Positions 8,634 to 17,403 of a stretch of 64,000 nucleotides of DNA are shown here, piece after piece. Position numbers and translations under genes: made by a program. Under the pieces are notes generated by a model, which made no database searches, was not told the origin of the DNA, and worked only from the letters and a program-made list of their open reading frames with translations. The stretch comes from Pseudovibrio exalbescens (lineage in GTDB: Bacteria > Pseudomonadota > Alphaproteobacteria > Rhizobiales > Stappiaceae): the NCBI RefSeq assembly GCF_028737195.1, contig NZ_JAQZAJ010000003.1, forward strand, positions 62,001 through 126,000. The letters are read 5' to 3'. Position 1 is the first letter of the stretch, and each line of letters begins with the position of its first letter.

Positions 8634-9110
8634 TCAAATCTTGCTTTTTTTCCAACGTGTTGCATCATCGTCATCGCTGGTTTTCGCCTCCACCCAGCGT
8701 GCTTCATTGCTCTCAGTCAGATGCTCTTTTTTCCAGAATGGTGCCCGTGTCTTGAGGAAATCCATCAGGAAGTCGCAGGCTTCGAAGGCTGCCCGGCGAT
8801 GTGCGCTTGCTGCGAGAACGAGAACGATGTTCTCGCCCGGCCTGATCATTCCGAAGCGATGGATCACGGTGAGGCCGGTCAGAGGCCAGCGCTCCAAAGC
8901 TTCATCCGCGATGCGCTTGAGCTCAGCTTCGGCCATGCCGGGGTAGTGTTCCAACTCCAAAGCCGACAAGGTGCCCGCTTCATCACGGCACAGGCCTGAG
9001 AAAGTGACAACCGCGCCCACATCCTTGCGTGCTTCGGTGAGACGCCGGGTTTCGGCAGCCACATCAAAGTCATTGGCAGTTACAAGGATCTTCAGCGGGA
9101 CGGGTTGCAT
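8634..9110 (-). CDS. moaE: Molybdopterin synthase catalytic subunit
   Basis: MoaE takes sulfur from the thiocarboxylated C-terminus of MoaD and puts it on cyclic pyranopterin monophosphate to make molybdopterin. The 158-residue protein has the family core VVTFSGLCRDEAG, LELEHYPGMAE, HRFGMIRPGENIV and the catalytic-site segment HRRAAFEACDFLMD, followed by KTRAPFWKKE containing the conserved active-site lysines. It lies 24 bases downstream of moaD. A molybdoenzyme gene, msrP, is present elsewhere in the window. Confidence 0.96.
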   Translation of the reverse strand: MQPVPLKILVTANDFDVAAETRRLTEARKDVGAVVTFSGLCRDEAGTLSALELEHYPGMAEAELKRIADEALERWPLTGLTVIHRFGMIRPGENIVLVLAASAHRRAAFEACDFLMDFLKTRAPFWKKEHLTESNEARWVEAKTSDDDDATRWKKSKI

Positions 9111-9134
9111 GACAGGGCGTCTCCTAGAGGGCGT

Positions 9135-9386
9135 TCAGCCGCCCGTCATGGGCGGGAAGAACGCAACTTCCCTGGCTTGGGTGATGTCTGCATCGGCTTC
9201 CACGTGTTCCTGATCTGCCGCAATGCGAATTAGATCAGGGTCTTCGAAAGCGTAGTCATAGCCTTCGTCGCGTTGTTTAAGCCAGAGCATCAGGTCCATG
9301 CCGGTTTTTACAGCCTCGGGAAGCTCAATTTGTTCTTCCGCTGTACCTGTCCGCTCGCGAAGCCATGCGAAATACAGAACCTTCAT
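9135..9386 (-). CDS. moaD: Molybdopterin synthase sulfur-carrier subunit
   Basis: An 83-residue ubiquitin-fold protein ending in FFPPMTGG. The terminal Gly-Gly is adenylylated and thiocarboxylated, and then delivers sulfur to MoaE. The N-terminus VLYFAWLRERTG is typical of MoaD. It is 24 bases after pgsA and 24 bases before moaE, so pgsA-moaD-moaE is probably one transcript, an order common in Rhizobiales. Confidence 0.95.
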   Translation of the reverse strand: MKVLYFAWLRERTGTAEEQIELPEAVKTGMDLMLWLKQRDEGYDYAFEDPDLIRIAADQEHVEADADITQAREVAFFPPMTGG

Positions 9387-9410
9387 GGAACCTCCCAGAA
9401 TGTAGCTCCG

Positions 9411-9986
9411 TTACTTTTCCTCAATGAGGTGACCAATTCCGGCACGGAAATAGTCGTAACCGGTATAGAGCGTGAGCAACGCCGCCAGCCACAGCAGGGC
9501 AATGCCTGCTTCACTTACATAGGGTATCACGGCATCGCCCGCAGGACCGGCAAGCAGAAAACCCATGGCAACCAACTGCACGGTGGTCTTCCATTTCGCC
9601 AGCTTGGTCACTGGCACGCTGACCTGCAGTTCGGCCAGATATTCGCGCAGGCCTGATACCAAAATCTCACGGCACAAGATTATGATGGCGGCGATGACCG
9701 ACAGATGCCCAATCGTGCCGTCCAACGTGAGCATGAGAAGGCAAGCCGCGACGATTAGCTTGTCGGCGATTGGGTCCAGCATGCGCCCCAAAGAGGACTG
9801 CTGTTGCCAAGCGCGGGCAAGATAGCCGTCGAAAAAGTCCGTTACCGCTGCGATGATGAAGATGGCTACAGCGATCCAACGGGCTGTGTTGCCCGGAAAG
9901 TAGAAACACAACGTAATGGCCGGTACGGCGGCAATGCGGCCGTAGGTGAGAACATTCGGAAGTGAAAGCAATACGTTAGTAGACAT
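9411..9986 (-). CDS. pgsA: CDP-diacylglycerol-glycerol-3-phosphate 3-phosphatidyltransferase
   Basis: PgsA makes phosphatidylglycerol phosphate from CDP-diacylglycerol in the inner membrane. The 191-residue protein carries the CDP-alcohol phosphotransferase signature as DGYLARAW...GRMLDPIAD, with the Asp and Gly spacing intact, and several hydrophobic helices. The ATG at 9986 is preferred to the in-frame GTG at 9998 because a short AGG lies about five bases upstream of it and the protein then starts MSTNVLLSLPN, as in relatives. The next genes, moaD and moaE, follow within 24 bases each. Confidence 0.94.
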   Translation of the reverse strand: MSTNVLLSLPNVLTYGRIAAVPAITLCFYFPGNTARWIAVAIFIIAAVTDFFDGYLARAWQQQSSLGRMLDPIADKLIVAACLLMLTLDGTIGHLSVIAAIIILCREILVSGLREYLAELQVSVPVTKLAKWKTTVQLVAMGFLLAGPAGDAVIPYVSEAGIALLWLAALLTLYTGYDYFRAGIGHLIEEK

Positions 9987-10091
9987 TGGGACCTGCACTC
10001 AAAGGCGGCATATAGCCGGTGTCCGATGCACTTGGTTTGAATTATCTGGGTTTATCAGAGAGAGCATCGGCTGGGAAAGGGCCATGGACCA

Positions 10092-10376
10092 TTATTGGTC
10101 GAAGATGGCGTCCTTTGCTTCGTCCACGATCTGCCGGCCTTTGCGAAGTGTGAACGTAATCGCCTCTTCCTCAGAGCCGTGTGTATCGGCACGAATGAAG
10201 ACGTGTTCTTTCACTTCTCCATCAAAGTCCTTGGTGATGCGTCCCATTGTCTGCCACTGGGGACCATTTTTCCGCGGCTCGGCGTAAATCAAATAGCCAG
10301 CATATTCTTCCGGCTTTGCCGATGGGGCCTTGCTCTCGGATTTGCTGCCACCAAACAGCCGTGAAAAGAATGACAT
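10092..10376 (-). CDS. HlyU-family protein
   Basis: A 94-residue protein with an N-terminal MSFFSRLFGG and the domain EYAGYLIYAEPRKNGPQWQT followed by HVFIRADTHGSEEEAI and GRQIVDEAKD. This matches the small alphaproteobacterial HlyU family (Pfam HlyU). The family is named after a Vibrio transcriptional activator, but these short versions have no demonstrated function and are not obviously DNA-binding. It is an independent small gene between tdk and pgsA, with a gap of about 100 bases after it. Confidence 0.8.
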   Translation of the reverse strand: MSFFSRLFGGSKSESKAPSAKPEEYAGYLIYAEPRKNGPQWQTMGRITKDFDGEVKEHVFIRADTHGSEEEAITFTLRKGRQIVDEAKDAIFDQ

Positions 10377-10417
10377 GCTAATCGTAATCCTGAACTTTTG
10401 AAAATCTCAGGTGACGC

Positions 10418-11053
10418 TTACGAGTCACCCTGCGGTTCTACAATAGGCTTTGTTGGGGTGGGAGCGCAATCATCGGGCCCCAACTGACGCAAAGCCCAGT
10501 GCTTGCGACACAAAGAGGTATAGGTATCCTGACCGCCGATAACAACCTGATCGCCCTCTTCTACGATGCGACCATTTTCATCAAGGCGGGCGACCATGGT
10601 TGCTTTTCGGCCACACCAACAGATGGTGCGCACTTCACGAATGTTGTCGGCCAGCGCAAGAAGTGCAGAGCTGCCGGGAAACAACTTGCCCTGAAAGTCG
10701 GTCCGCAGTCCGTAGCACATCACCGGCAGGCTCAAGCGATCCGCCACATGAGCGAGCTGCCAGACCTGCGTTTCATTCAGGAACTGGGCTTCATCTACCA
10801 AAACAGCGTGGAGAGGGCCTGTGTCTTTCTCCACCTTGATGGCCTGAAACATGTCGGTGTTGTCGTCGAAGATCATGGCGTCTGTCTTCAAACCGATCCG
10901 CGAGGCGATCTCGCCCACTTTAGTGCGGTCATCTACCGCAGCGGTGAACAGCAGGGTGTTCATGCCCCGCTCCTGATAGTTATAGGAGGCCTGAAGGAGC
11001 AGGGTGGACTTGCCCGCGTTCATTGCGGAGTAGTTGAAGTATAGTTTTGCCAT
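10418..11053 (-). CDS. tdk: Thymidine kinase
   Basis: Type II thymidine kinase, which phosphorylates thymidine to dTMP in the salvage pathway. The 211-residue protein has the P-loop SAMNAGKSTLLLQ near residues 8-20, the catalytic Glu in VLVDEAQFL, and zinc-ribbon cysteines in TICWCGRK plus the later CRKHW. The frame extends upstream to 11233 without a stop, but the sequence there is unlike the family. MAKLYFNYSAMNAGK is the usual start, so the ATG at 11053 is used. The C-terminal 20 residues are proline-rich and variable. Confidence 0.95.
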   Translation of the reverse strand: MAKLYFNYSAMNAGKSTLLLQASYNYQERGMNTLLFTAAVDDRTKVGEIASRIGLKTDAMIFDDNTDMFQAIKVEKDTGPLHAVLVDEAQFLNETQVWQLAHVADRLSLPVMCYGLRTDFQGKLFPGSSALLALADNIREVRTICWCGRKATMVARLDENGRIVEEGDQVVIGGQDTYTSLCRKHWALRQLGPDDCAPTPTKPIVEPQGDS

Positions 11054-11144
11054 GTGCCCGTTTAGCGGTAGTGCCGATGCTGTGTATTGTTCCCCGCTTT
11101 CATACAGGGATTCGTTGGCTAAACGACGTGGCGAGGCGTTTAAC

Positions 11145-12209
11145 TCACAGCGTTCCGGCTGAATCTTCGTTTTTAGGTGCCATTGTGATGGTGGCCAACA
11201 ACGGCAAGTGGTCTGACCCGATATTGGGCTCAACTTTAACGTCCCTGATGCCCAGATCTTTCGAGACGGCGATGTGATCCACCTGAGAACCGAAGAGGTC
11301 GCTGAGTTCCGGCATGAAGAAGTAACGGGTATTGCGCGGGAAGCCCCCCTCGAAGCGTGTGGTCACTTGCATCTCATCCAGCAGCATGGCGAAGGAGCGC
11401 GACCAAGGGCTGGTGTTCCAGTCACCAGCGACGATGTAGGGCATTTCAGCTGCTTCGCGGTAAGCGGTAACGTCTTCAGCAACCGCCGTCATGTACTGGG
11501 TGCGCGCGCGCAGTTTGCCAGGTGTGTGGGGGCTGTGGGGATGGACCGAATAGACCCGAACCGGTCCCAAGACGGTGTCAACGGTGAAGCGCAGGTACCT
11601 GTCCAGTCTGGTTGGATGAACCGGCGTTTCATCGATAGCATGGAACACGATGTCTTTAATCGGCAGCTTGCTGAATGCTGTGAGGTCGGTGTCTTGTCCA
11701 GCCTCTGGCACAATTGCATGAGGATAATCCTGAGATAGCAACGACTGGAGTCGGAGTGCTGAAGCGGCGGTCTCTTGAAACAGGATCAGGTCTGGTTTGC
11801 GCGTATCGATGAGGGTTCTCAGTGCCGCATCATCGTAGCGAAAGTGTTCCAGATTCAGAGACAGCAGAGTGAGTGCTTGCTCTTGCCCGTCTTTCAGCGC
11901 GGGGGGCTGAACGGCCAGCAGCTTGTCATGGGTGGCGAGGCCCAGCGTTAACCAGAGGGCGGCAAGCACAGGCGTTGTGTACCCCAAGGAGCGGCAAAGA
12001 ATGCACGCAAGCAGGGTGATCGCAATGGAGATGAAGATAAACTGAGGGGCGAAAAACGCCGCTGCCTCAGAAATGTAGTAGCCCGGCAGCCAATAGGCCA
12101 AGGCAACACACAGAGCCAAGAACCAGCTGAACGCCACAAAGCAGCGGGCAATGAACTTCAGCTTTGCCCGAAGGCCGTCAATAAGGGAATTCGTATCCAA
12201 AAATGTCAC
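11145..12209 (-). CDS. Endonuclease/exonuclease/phosphatase-family membrane protein
   Basis: A 354-residue protein with three N-terminal membrane helices (about 20-115) followed by an endonuclease/exonuclease/phosphatase domain. Catalytic motifs are visible: LSLNLEH, LILFQETAAS, VAGDWNTSPWS and the final GSDHLPLLA. Proteins of this layout in Proteobacteria are annotated only by domain. The catalytic domain probably faces the periplasm and may act on lipid or phosphate esters. The start appears to be GTG at 12209. It sits about 45 bases after the uvrC stop on the same strand, so it may be co-transcribed with uvrC. Confidence 0.85.
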   Translation of the reverse strand: MTFLDTNSLIDGLRAKLKFIARCFVAFSWFLALCVALAYWLPGYYISEAAAFFAPQFIFISIAITLLACILCRSLGYTTPVLAALWLTLGLATHDKLLAVQPPALKDGQEQALTLLSLNLEHFRYDDAALRTLIDTRKPDLILFQETAASALRLQSLLSQDYPHAIVPEAGQDTDLTAFSKLPIKDIVFHAIDETPVHPTRLDRYLRFTVDTVLGPVRVYSVHPHSPHTPGKLRARTQYMTAVAEDVTAYREAAEMPYIVAGDWNTSPWSRSFAMLLDEMQVTTRFEGGFPRNTRYFFMPELSDLFGSQVDHIAVSKDLGIRDVKVEPNIGSDHLPLLATITMAPKNEDSAGTL

Positions 12210-12255
12210 CGAGGCTGTCGTGAACAGGAGAGAGCTTCAAAACGAACTGGCTCTA

Positions 12256-14304
12256 TTATTCATGGAAATGGTCATAAATGAGTTTGGCCGTGCTTTCCGA
12301 AATGCCTTCGGCTTCTACCAGATCATCAATACCGGCTTTTGACACGGCTTTTGCCGTCCCAAAGTGCTTCAACAAGGCGCGTTTGCGTGCCGGGCCGATG
12401 CCCGCAATCTCATCCAATGGATTGGCCGCAATGGCTTTCTTGCGCTTGGCGCGGTGGCTTCCAATTGCAAACCTGTGGGCCTCATCGCGCAGACGCTGGA
12501 CGAAATAGAGAACGGGGTCGCGCTCGGGCAGCATGAAGCTTTCTCGGCCGCTGATGAAGAACTTCTCGCGGCCAGCATCACGGTCCGGGCCCTTCGCAAT
12601 GCCAACGAGTGGAACGTCGGTGATGCCCATTTCCTTGAGCGTATCACGCACCGCACTGAGCTGACCGAGGCCACCGTCGATCAACACCAGATCGGGCCAT
12701 TCGGGAATGTCTGCGTTGCTTGGCGGCGTGTCGGCAGCCTCTACGGTCTCGTCAGGCACAGCCTTTGTTTCCGCTTCAGGGTTGCTGCGCGAAAATTTGG
12801 CGGTTTCTGGCAGGCCACCTGGCACTTCCTTGAGAAGGCGTGCAAACCTGCGGCCCATGACTTCGCGCATCATGCCATAGTCATCGCCCGGAACCAGATC
12901 CTGCGATTTGATATTGAATTTGCGGTAATGAGCCTTGGCGAAGCCCTCAGGCCCCGCAACAATCATGCCGCCAACGGCATTGGTTCCCATGATGTGGGAG
13001 TTGTCAAAGACATCAATGCGCCGTGGCATCTTGTCGAGGCCGAAGGCTTCCTGAACACCTTTGAGCAGGCGGATCTGACTTGAGGTCTCAGCGAGGCGGC
13101 GCCCCAGTGCGCCTTTCGCGTTCGTTAGGGCGTGGTCTACCAGTTCCTTTTTCTCGCCGCGCTTGGGAACCGCAACTTCTACCTTGTGGTCTGAGCGGGC
13201 GGTCAGGGCGTCCTGCAAGAGATCGCGTTCTTCCAGCTCGTGCGACAGCAGAATAAGTCGTGGGGCAGGTTTGTCGTCGTAGAACTGAGAGAGGAAACTC
13301 TCCAAAACTTCCTCGGGATTGTAGCTCCTGTCGGCTTTCGGAAAATAGGCGCGGTTGCCCCAGTTCTGGCCTGTCCGGAAAAAGAACACCTGAATACATG
13401 TCTGCCCGCCTTCTTGGGCGATGGCGAAGACGTCAGCTTCCTCTGTGTTCTGCGGGTTGATGCCCTGATGGCTTTGAACATGAGAAAGCGCTGCCAGCCG
13501 GTCTCGATATACAGCAGCGCGTTCGAAATCCAGTTGCTCGGAAGCGGCCTCCATGGCCTGCACCAGATCCTTCTTGATGAGCTGACTACGCCCAGAGAGG
13601 AACGCCTTGGCTTCGCTGACGAGGCCCGCATAATCCTCGGTTGAGATTTCGCCGGTGCAAGGGGCTGCGCAGCGCTTGATTTGGTAAAGCAGGCATGGGC
13701 GGGTGCGGTTTGAATAGTAGCTGTCAGAACAGTTGCGAATGAGGAACGCCTTCTGCATGGCGTTGATGGTTTCATTCACGGCACCAGCTGAGGCAAAGGG
13801 GCCGAAGTAGCTGCCCTTGCGATTGCGCGCACCGCGATGCTTGATGAGTGCAGGGGCGTCGTGGTCGCCACTAATCAGGATGTAGGGGAAGGATTTGTCA
13901 TCGCGCAGCAGCACGTTGAAGCGTGGGCGCAAGCGCTTGATCAGGTTCGCTTCCAGCAGAAGTGCCTCCGGTTCAGTGCGCGTTTCGACAAACTCCATGG
14001 AGGAGGTTGCCATGATCATGCGCATGATACGGTTGGACTGCCCCTGCAAGCGGGTGTAGCTCGTCACTCTTTTCTTCAAGGAGCGGGCTTTGCCAACGTA
14101 CAGCACATCACCATCTTCGTTCAGCATGCGATAGACGCCCGGTCCCATGGGCAGGCGCTTTACGAAATGCTTGATGACCTCGACGCCTTTTGTGCCTTCC
14201 GGCAAGGAGCTGGTGGTACTTTCAAACTCAAGGGTTTGGGTGGCCGTGTCTGCGGAGGCAGTGTTTTCTGCCTGCTCTGGCATGTCTTTTTCACGACCAC
14301 TCAT
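12256..14304 (-). CDS. uvrC: UvrABC excinuclease subunit C
   Basis: UvrC makes both incisions around DNA lesions after UvrB loading. The 682-residue protein has the GIY-YIG nuclease domain ([20 protein letters not shown] near 54-73), a UVR motif for UvrB contact near residue 260 ([20 protein letters not shown]), the RNase H-like nuclease region ([17 protein letters not shown]), and a C-terminal double helix-hairpin-helix ([16 protein letters not shown]). About 45 Glu/Pro-rich residues are inserted before LVLIDGG, as in other alphaproteobacteria. A second ATG 21 bases in is also possible. uvrB is also in the window, 13 kb away. Confidence 0.97.
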   Translation of the reverse strand: MSGREKDMPEQAENTASADTATQTLEFESTTSSLPEGTKGVEVIKHFVKRLPMGPGVYRMLNEDGDVLYVGKARSLKKRVTSYTRLQGQSNRIMRMIMATSSMEFVETRTEPEALLLEANLIKRLRPRFNVLLRDDKSFPYILISGDHDAPALIKHRGARNRKGSYFGPFASAGAVNETINAMQKAFLIRNCSDSYYSNRTRPCLLYQIKRCAAPCTGEISTEDYAGLVSEAKAFLSGRSQLIKKDLVQAMEAASEQLDFERAAVYRDRLAALSHVQSHQGINPQNTEEADVFAIAQEGGQTCIQVFFFRTGQNWGNRAYFPKADRSYNPEEVLESFLSQFYDDKPAPRLILLSHELEERDLLQDALTARSDHKVEVAVPKRGEKKELVDHALTNAKGALGRRLAETSSQIRLLKGVQEAFGLDKMPRRIDVFDNSHIMGTNAVGGMIVAGPEGFAKAHYRKFNIKSQDLVPGDDYGMMREVMGRRFARLLKEVPGGLPETAKFSRSNPEAETKAVPDETVEAADTPPSNADIPEWPDLVLIDGGLGQLSAVRDTLKEMGITDVPLVGIAKGPDRDAGREKFFISGRESFMLPERDPVLYFVQRLRDEAHRFAIGSHRAKRKKAIAANPLDEIAGIGPARKRALLKHFGTAKAVSKAGIDDLVEAEGISESTAKLIYDHFHE

Positions 14305-14344
14305 GGATCAAGATACCCTTTCTCTGCTTTTACCCAATCCAAAT

Positions 14345-14384
14345 AAAATGGCTCCGGAGCGGGATCAAGCTCCGGAGCCATTTT
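14345..14384. terminator. Perfect 16-bp inverted-repeat terminator between the antiporter gene and uvrC
   Basis: The arms 14345-14360 and 14369-14384 are fully complementary around GGGATCAA. The A-run on one side and T-run on the other make it usable in both directions. On the minus strand it ends the antiporter transcript before uvrC. Confidence 0.9.
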
Positions 14385-14427
14385 AGCAGAAGTCTTTTCA
14401 GCCGCTCCATGGCGGAGATGGAAAGTC

Positions 14428-15414
14428 CTAGACTTTTCCCAGTGCGAACACGCCGTAGATGTAGCTGATGTAGCCAATGGTGAGCAGGGCACCCCAACCG
14501 CGACTAAGGCATACGCGGCGTCCGGCGAAGTAGAGCAGCAGCAATGCACAGCCCAACATGACCCACACGTCCATCTGCAAAATCTGTTCAGGGACGGGGA
14601 TTGGCGCGATTACAGAGGTGATGCCCAGAATCGCAAGGATGTTAAAGACGTTGGAGCCAATCACGTTGCCCAGCGCTACCGCAGCATGCTGACGCACGGC
14701 GGCCATCAATGTGGTGGCCAGTTCTGGCAGTGAGGTGCCAAGGGCAACCACGGTGAGGCCGATGACTGCGTCTGAAACGCCCCAAGCCGATGCCAGCACA
14801 ACTGCACCTTCAATGGTGTAGTGAGCGCCGATGGGCAGGCCGACCAGTCCAATACAGACAAAAGCGAAAGAAATGACGGAGTTCTCTGGAACTGCTTCGA
14901 CGTCGAGTTCGTCAAGGTCGTTGTTGCCAACTGCGCTGCTTGTTGCGGCTTTCAGGGCTTTGCGGTGCTGATGGGCAGTGTAGGCCGACCAGGACAGAAA
15001 AACGACCAGCAAGCCCAGCAAGATGACACCGGAAACATGGTGCAGCGGGCCGTAGAAACACATGGCGATGAAGACCAGAGAGACCGCCACCATAAACACG
15101 GCGCTGCGGGTGGCCCCGCGCTCATCACATGGCGTAGGTGCGAGCAGGGCGGGCAGGCCCATCACCAGAAGAACGTTGGCAATGTTGGAACCCACAACGT
15201 TTCCGATCGATATTCCGCCATTGCCCTGAAGCGCTGCGTCTAGTGAGATCACGAGTTCTGGCGCGCTGGTGCCGAAGGCCACAATTGTAAGGCCGATGAC
15301 AAGAGAAGGAATACCCAGCATCTTGGCGATGCCCACGGAACCACGTACCAAAAAGTCACCAGCAAATATCAAGGCGGTCAGGCCGCCTATGAGGCTCAAG
15401 TAAGCAATGAACAT
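14428..15414 (-). CDS. Calcium/sodium antiporter (CaCA family, YrbG-like)
   Basis: A 328-residue inner-membrane protein with the internal duplication of the CaCA superfamily. The two alpha-repeats contain VAFGTSAPELVISL (about 48-61) with GNVVGSNIANVL, and VALGTSLPELATTL with GNVIGSNVFNILAILG in the second half. These Glu and Asn residues bind the cation in known exchangers. Predicted topology is about ten helices with a hydrophilic loop in the middle. Length is normal. YrbG-type proteins are annotated as K-independent Na/Ca exchangers, but specificity is inferred. Confidence 0.93.
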   Translation of the reverse strand: MFIAYLSLIGGLTALIFAGDFLVRGSVGIAKMLGIPSLVIGLTIVAFGTSAPELVISLDAALQGNGGISIGNVVGSNIANVLLVMGLPALLAPTPCDERGATRSAVFMVAVSLVFIAMCFYGPLHHVSGVILLGLLVVFLSWSAYTAHQHRKALKAATSSAVGNNDLDELDVEAVPENSVISFAFVCIGLVGLPIGAHYTIEGAVVLASAWGVSDAVIGLTVVALGTSLPELATTLMAAVRQHAAVALGNVIGSNVFNILAILGITSVIAPIPVPEQILQMDVWVMLGCALLLLYFAGRRVCLSRGWGALLTIGYISYIYGVFALGKV

Positions 15415-15794
15415 TCAACGATCCGGATCGTGAGAAGTTTTTTGTCGGGTTTTCAGGGGACCGACACGTTATTTGTGCCACCGGTATATAGGCAGTAATC
15501 ACGCAAGCTTGAAGCCCCGTGCGTAGTTTTCCAAGCGCTTACAATTTGTCATAGAATGTGAACACTGTGTTGTAGTCCTGTCATACGTGAGAATAACCTA
15601 AGGGCAACAATGGGTTGCGGTAATTGCCAAGTGCAGGCCAAAATTCGCCGCAGTTTCTCCTTTTTTAGAGGCTTATGCAGCCACAATGGATCTCCATATA
15701 GGACGGGACGCGGATTCCGGGGGGACTCGGATAACCGTCGGGACTGCCCGCATTTTCAGCGGTCCCACCGAAGCTATATAAGTGGAGAAATAAT
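15415..15794. other. 380-bp intergenic region between the antiporter and porin-like genes
   Basis: Divergent promoters of the antiporter and the outer-membrane protein should lie here. I see no credible gene. A purine-rich GGAG lies eight bases before the ATG at 15795. The region near 15540-15600 holds an imperfect dyad (GTGAACACTGTGTT) but no assignable operator. Confidence 0.5.
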
Positions 15795-16448
15795 ATGCTG
15801 CGTTTTGCATCAACAGCTGTCGCATTAGGCTTGCTTGCCGGTCCTGCGCTTGCCGCGGACCTTCCTCAGCCCCAGGAACCAATTGCCTACGATGAGCCAG
15901 TGGTGATTTCCCAGTACGACTGGAATGGTGCTTACATTGGTGCAAACCTCGGGTGGGGTTTCATGGGCTTTGACGGCGATGCCGGCACCACCGGGGCATT
16001 GGACGACAACGACAACGGCGTCAACGTTGGCCTCTACGGTGGTTACAACTTCATGGTGACCCCACAGATTCTGTTGGGTGTTGAAGGTGACATCGCTTAC
16101 AACGACATTGATCAGTCTGCAGGCGGTTTCGGTATTGAATCCGACTGGAATGCAAACATTCGCGCCCGCGCCGGTTATGCCGTGTTCAACAACACGCTGC
16201 TCTACGGTACCGGTGGTGTTGCATTTGCCGACCTGACTGCAACTGGAAACGGCGACAGTGATGACACAACCGCTGTCGGTTACACCGTTGGTGCAGGTAT
16301 CGAGCAGGCATTCACAGACCGTATCTCCGGTCGTGTTGAGTATCTTTACCAGGATTTTGGCAGCCAGGACTTTACCCTGGGCGGCACCCGCTACAAGACC
16401 GATGTTGACAACAACATCGTGCGCGCTGGTGTAGCTGTAAGCTTCTAA
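15795..16448 (+). CDS. Outer-membrane beta-barrel protein (Omp25/RopB-like)
   Basis: A 217-residue protein with a cleavable signal peptide (MLRFASTAVALGLLAGPALA, cleavage expected after ALA) and an eight-stranded barrel-type body. Alternating Tyr/Gly-rich strands such as NWNGAYIGANLGWG-like DWNGAYIGANLGWGF, RVEYLYQDFG and a final aromatic VRAGVAVSF are diagnostic of the Omp25/Omp31/RopB class. It ends in Phe, as expected for Bam recognition. Such proteins are abundant structural porin-like proteins in Rhizobiales. It has its own terminator and divergent neighbour, so it is monocistronic. Confidence 0.93.
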   Translation: MLRFASTAVALGLLAGPALAADLPQPQEPIAYDEPVVISQYDWNGAYIGANLGWGFMGFDGDAGTTGALDDNDNGVNVGLYGGYNFMVTPQILLGVEGDIAYNDIDQSAGGFGIESDWNANIRARAGYAVFNNTLLYGTGGVAFADLTATGNGDSDDTTAVGYTVGAGIEQAFTDRISGRVEYLYQDFGSQDFTLGGTRYKTDVDNNIVRAGVAVSF

Positions 16449-16472
16449 GTTGAAGTACTGCGTAATCTGAAG

Positions 16473-16506
16473 AATGTGCGGCGGGCCCTCCGTCGCACAT
16501 TTTTTT
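16473..16506 (+). terminator. Intrinsic terminator after the Omp25-like gene
   Basis: AATGTGCGGCGG (16473-16484) pairs with CCGTCGCACATT (16490-16501) with one G-T wobble around GCCCT, followed by a run of T to 16506. Confidence 0.92.
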
Positions 16507-16567
16507 GCCCTGATTGACGGCAAAGGGAGAGGCTGTTTGGCCAACCTCTCTGGTGTTCCGGTGCGTT

Positions 16568-17179
16568 TTAATCGTGCGGCTGTGTCGTCTCGAAGGATGG
16601 AACGGATGCAGCAAAATCATCCAGCCATCCAACAAGCTTTTCACGGCCCTGACGCCATTCTCCACCGAGACGGAAATCAAGGTAACCCAGAGCGCAGGCC
16701 AATGCGATTTGGGCTGCATCTGGCGAGCCATGGCTGACATGCGGCAGAGGGTTGGCTTCGAAAGCGTTCAGCGAACGGTCTATCTTGTCTTGCTGGTAGG
16801 AAAGCCAGTTTGTGTCCACCTTTTCCGCTGGTCGGAAGCGGCGTTCATAGACGATTAGGATTGCGGCATCGACAATGCCGTCCGCCATCGCCTGCTTGGT
16901 GAGAACATCAAAACGCTCTGCTCCTGCTGGCAGAAGTTTTTCGCCACCGGCAAGGTAGTCCAGATACTCCGTGATGACAGGGCTGTCGAAGAGTGCTGTG
17001 CCATCCTCCAGCACCAATGCCGGGATCTTGCCAAGCGGGTTTTGCTGGCGAAGGCTGTCTTCTGGATCTGTTGTCTTTGCCATCTGCACTTCAATGCGGT
17101 TTGCGAACCCGAGCACCGTTGCAGCGATCTTGATTTTGCGACCGAACGGGGAGGCGCTGGAAGACCGAAGTATCAACAT
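16568..17179 (-). CDS. Glutathione S-transferase family protein
   Basis: A 203-residue two-domain protein. The N-terminal thioredoxin-like domain starts MLILRSSSASPFGRK, and has NPLGKIPALVLEDGTALFDS with the cis-Pro of the glutathione site, then a helical C-terminal domain. It resembles bacterial GST/YibF-type proteins with a Ser near residues 6-8 as the possible catalytic residue. An open frame extends to 17236, but the ATG at 17179 has AGGAAAA upstream and gives the family start. The gene faces the Omp25-like gene convergently. Substrate unknown. Confidence 0.92.
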   Translation of the reverse strand: MLILRSSSASPFGRKIKIAATVLGFANRIEVQMAKTTDPEDSLRQQNPLGKIPALVLEDGTALFDSPVITEYLDYLAGGEKLLPAGAERFDVLTKQAMADGIVDAAILIVYERRFRPAEKVDTNWLSYQQDKIDRSLNAFEANPLPHVSHGSPDAAQIALACALGYLDFRLGGEWRQGREKLVGWLDDFAASVPSFETTQPHD

Positions 17180-17403
17180 GGGATTTTCCTGTATGCAGCT
17201 GGAGATGCCTGCCAGAATGCGCATTTCCAGTGGCATTGCAAGCTTTGATCGGTCCCGTCTGCGTCAGTTTTTCCGAGCGAACATGTGGTTTCAACTACAC
17301 TACACCAGTGTTTTCCGTATGATGGAGGAGCAAGGCCCTTTCAGGTAGGGTACGACAGGGCTTTTGCTTCTTTGGCAGGGAGGACGCGTTCGCTGCGGGT
17401 TAT

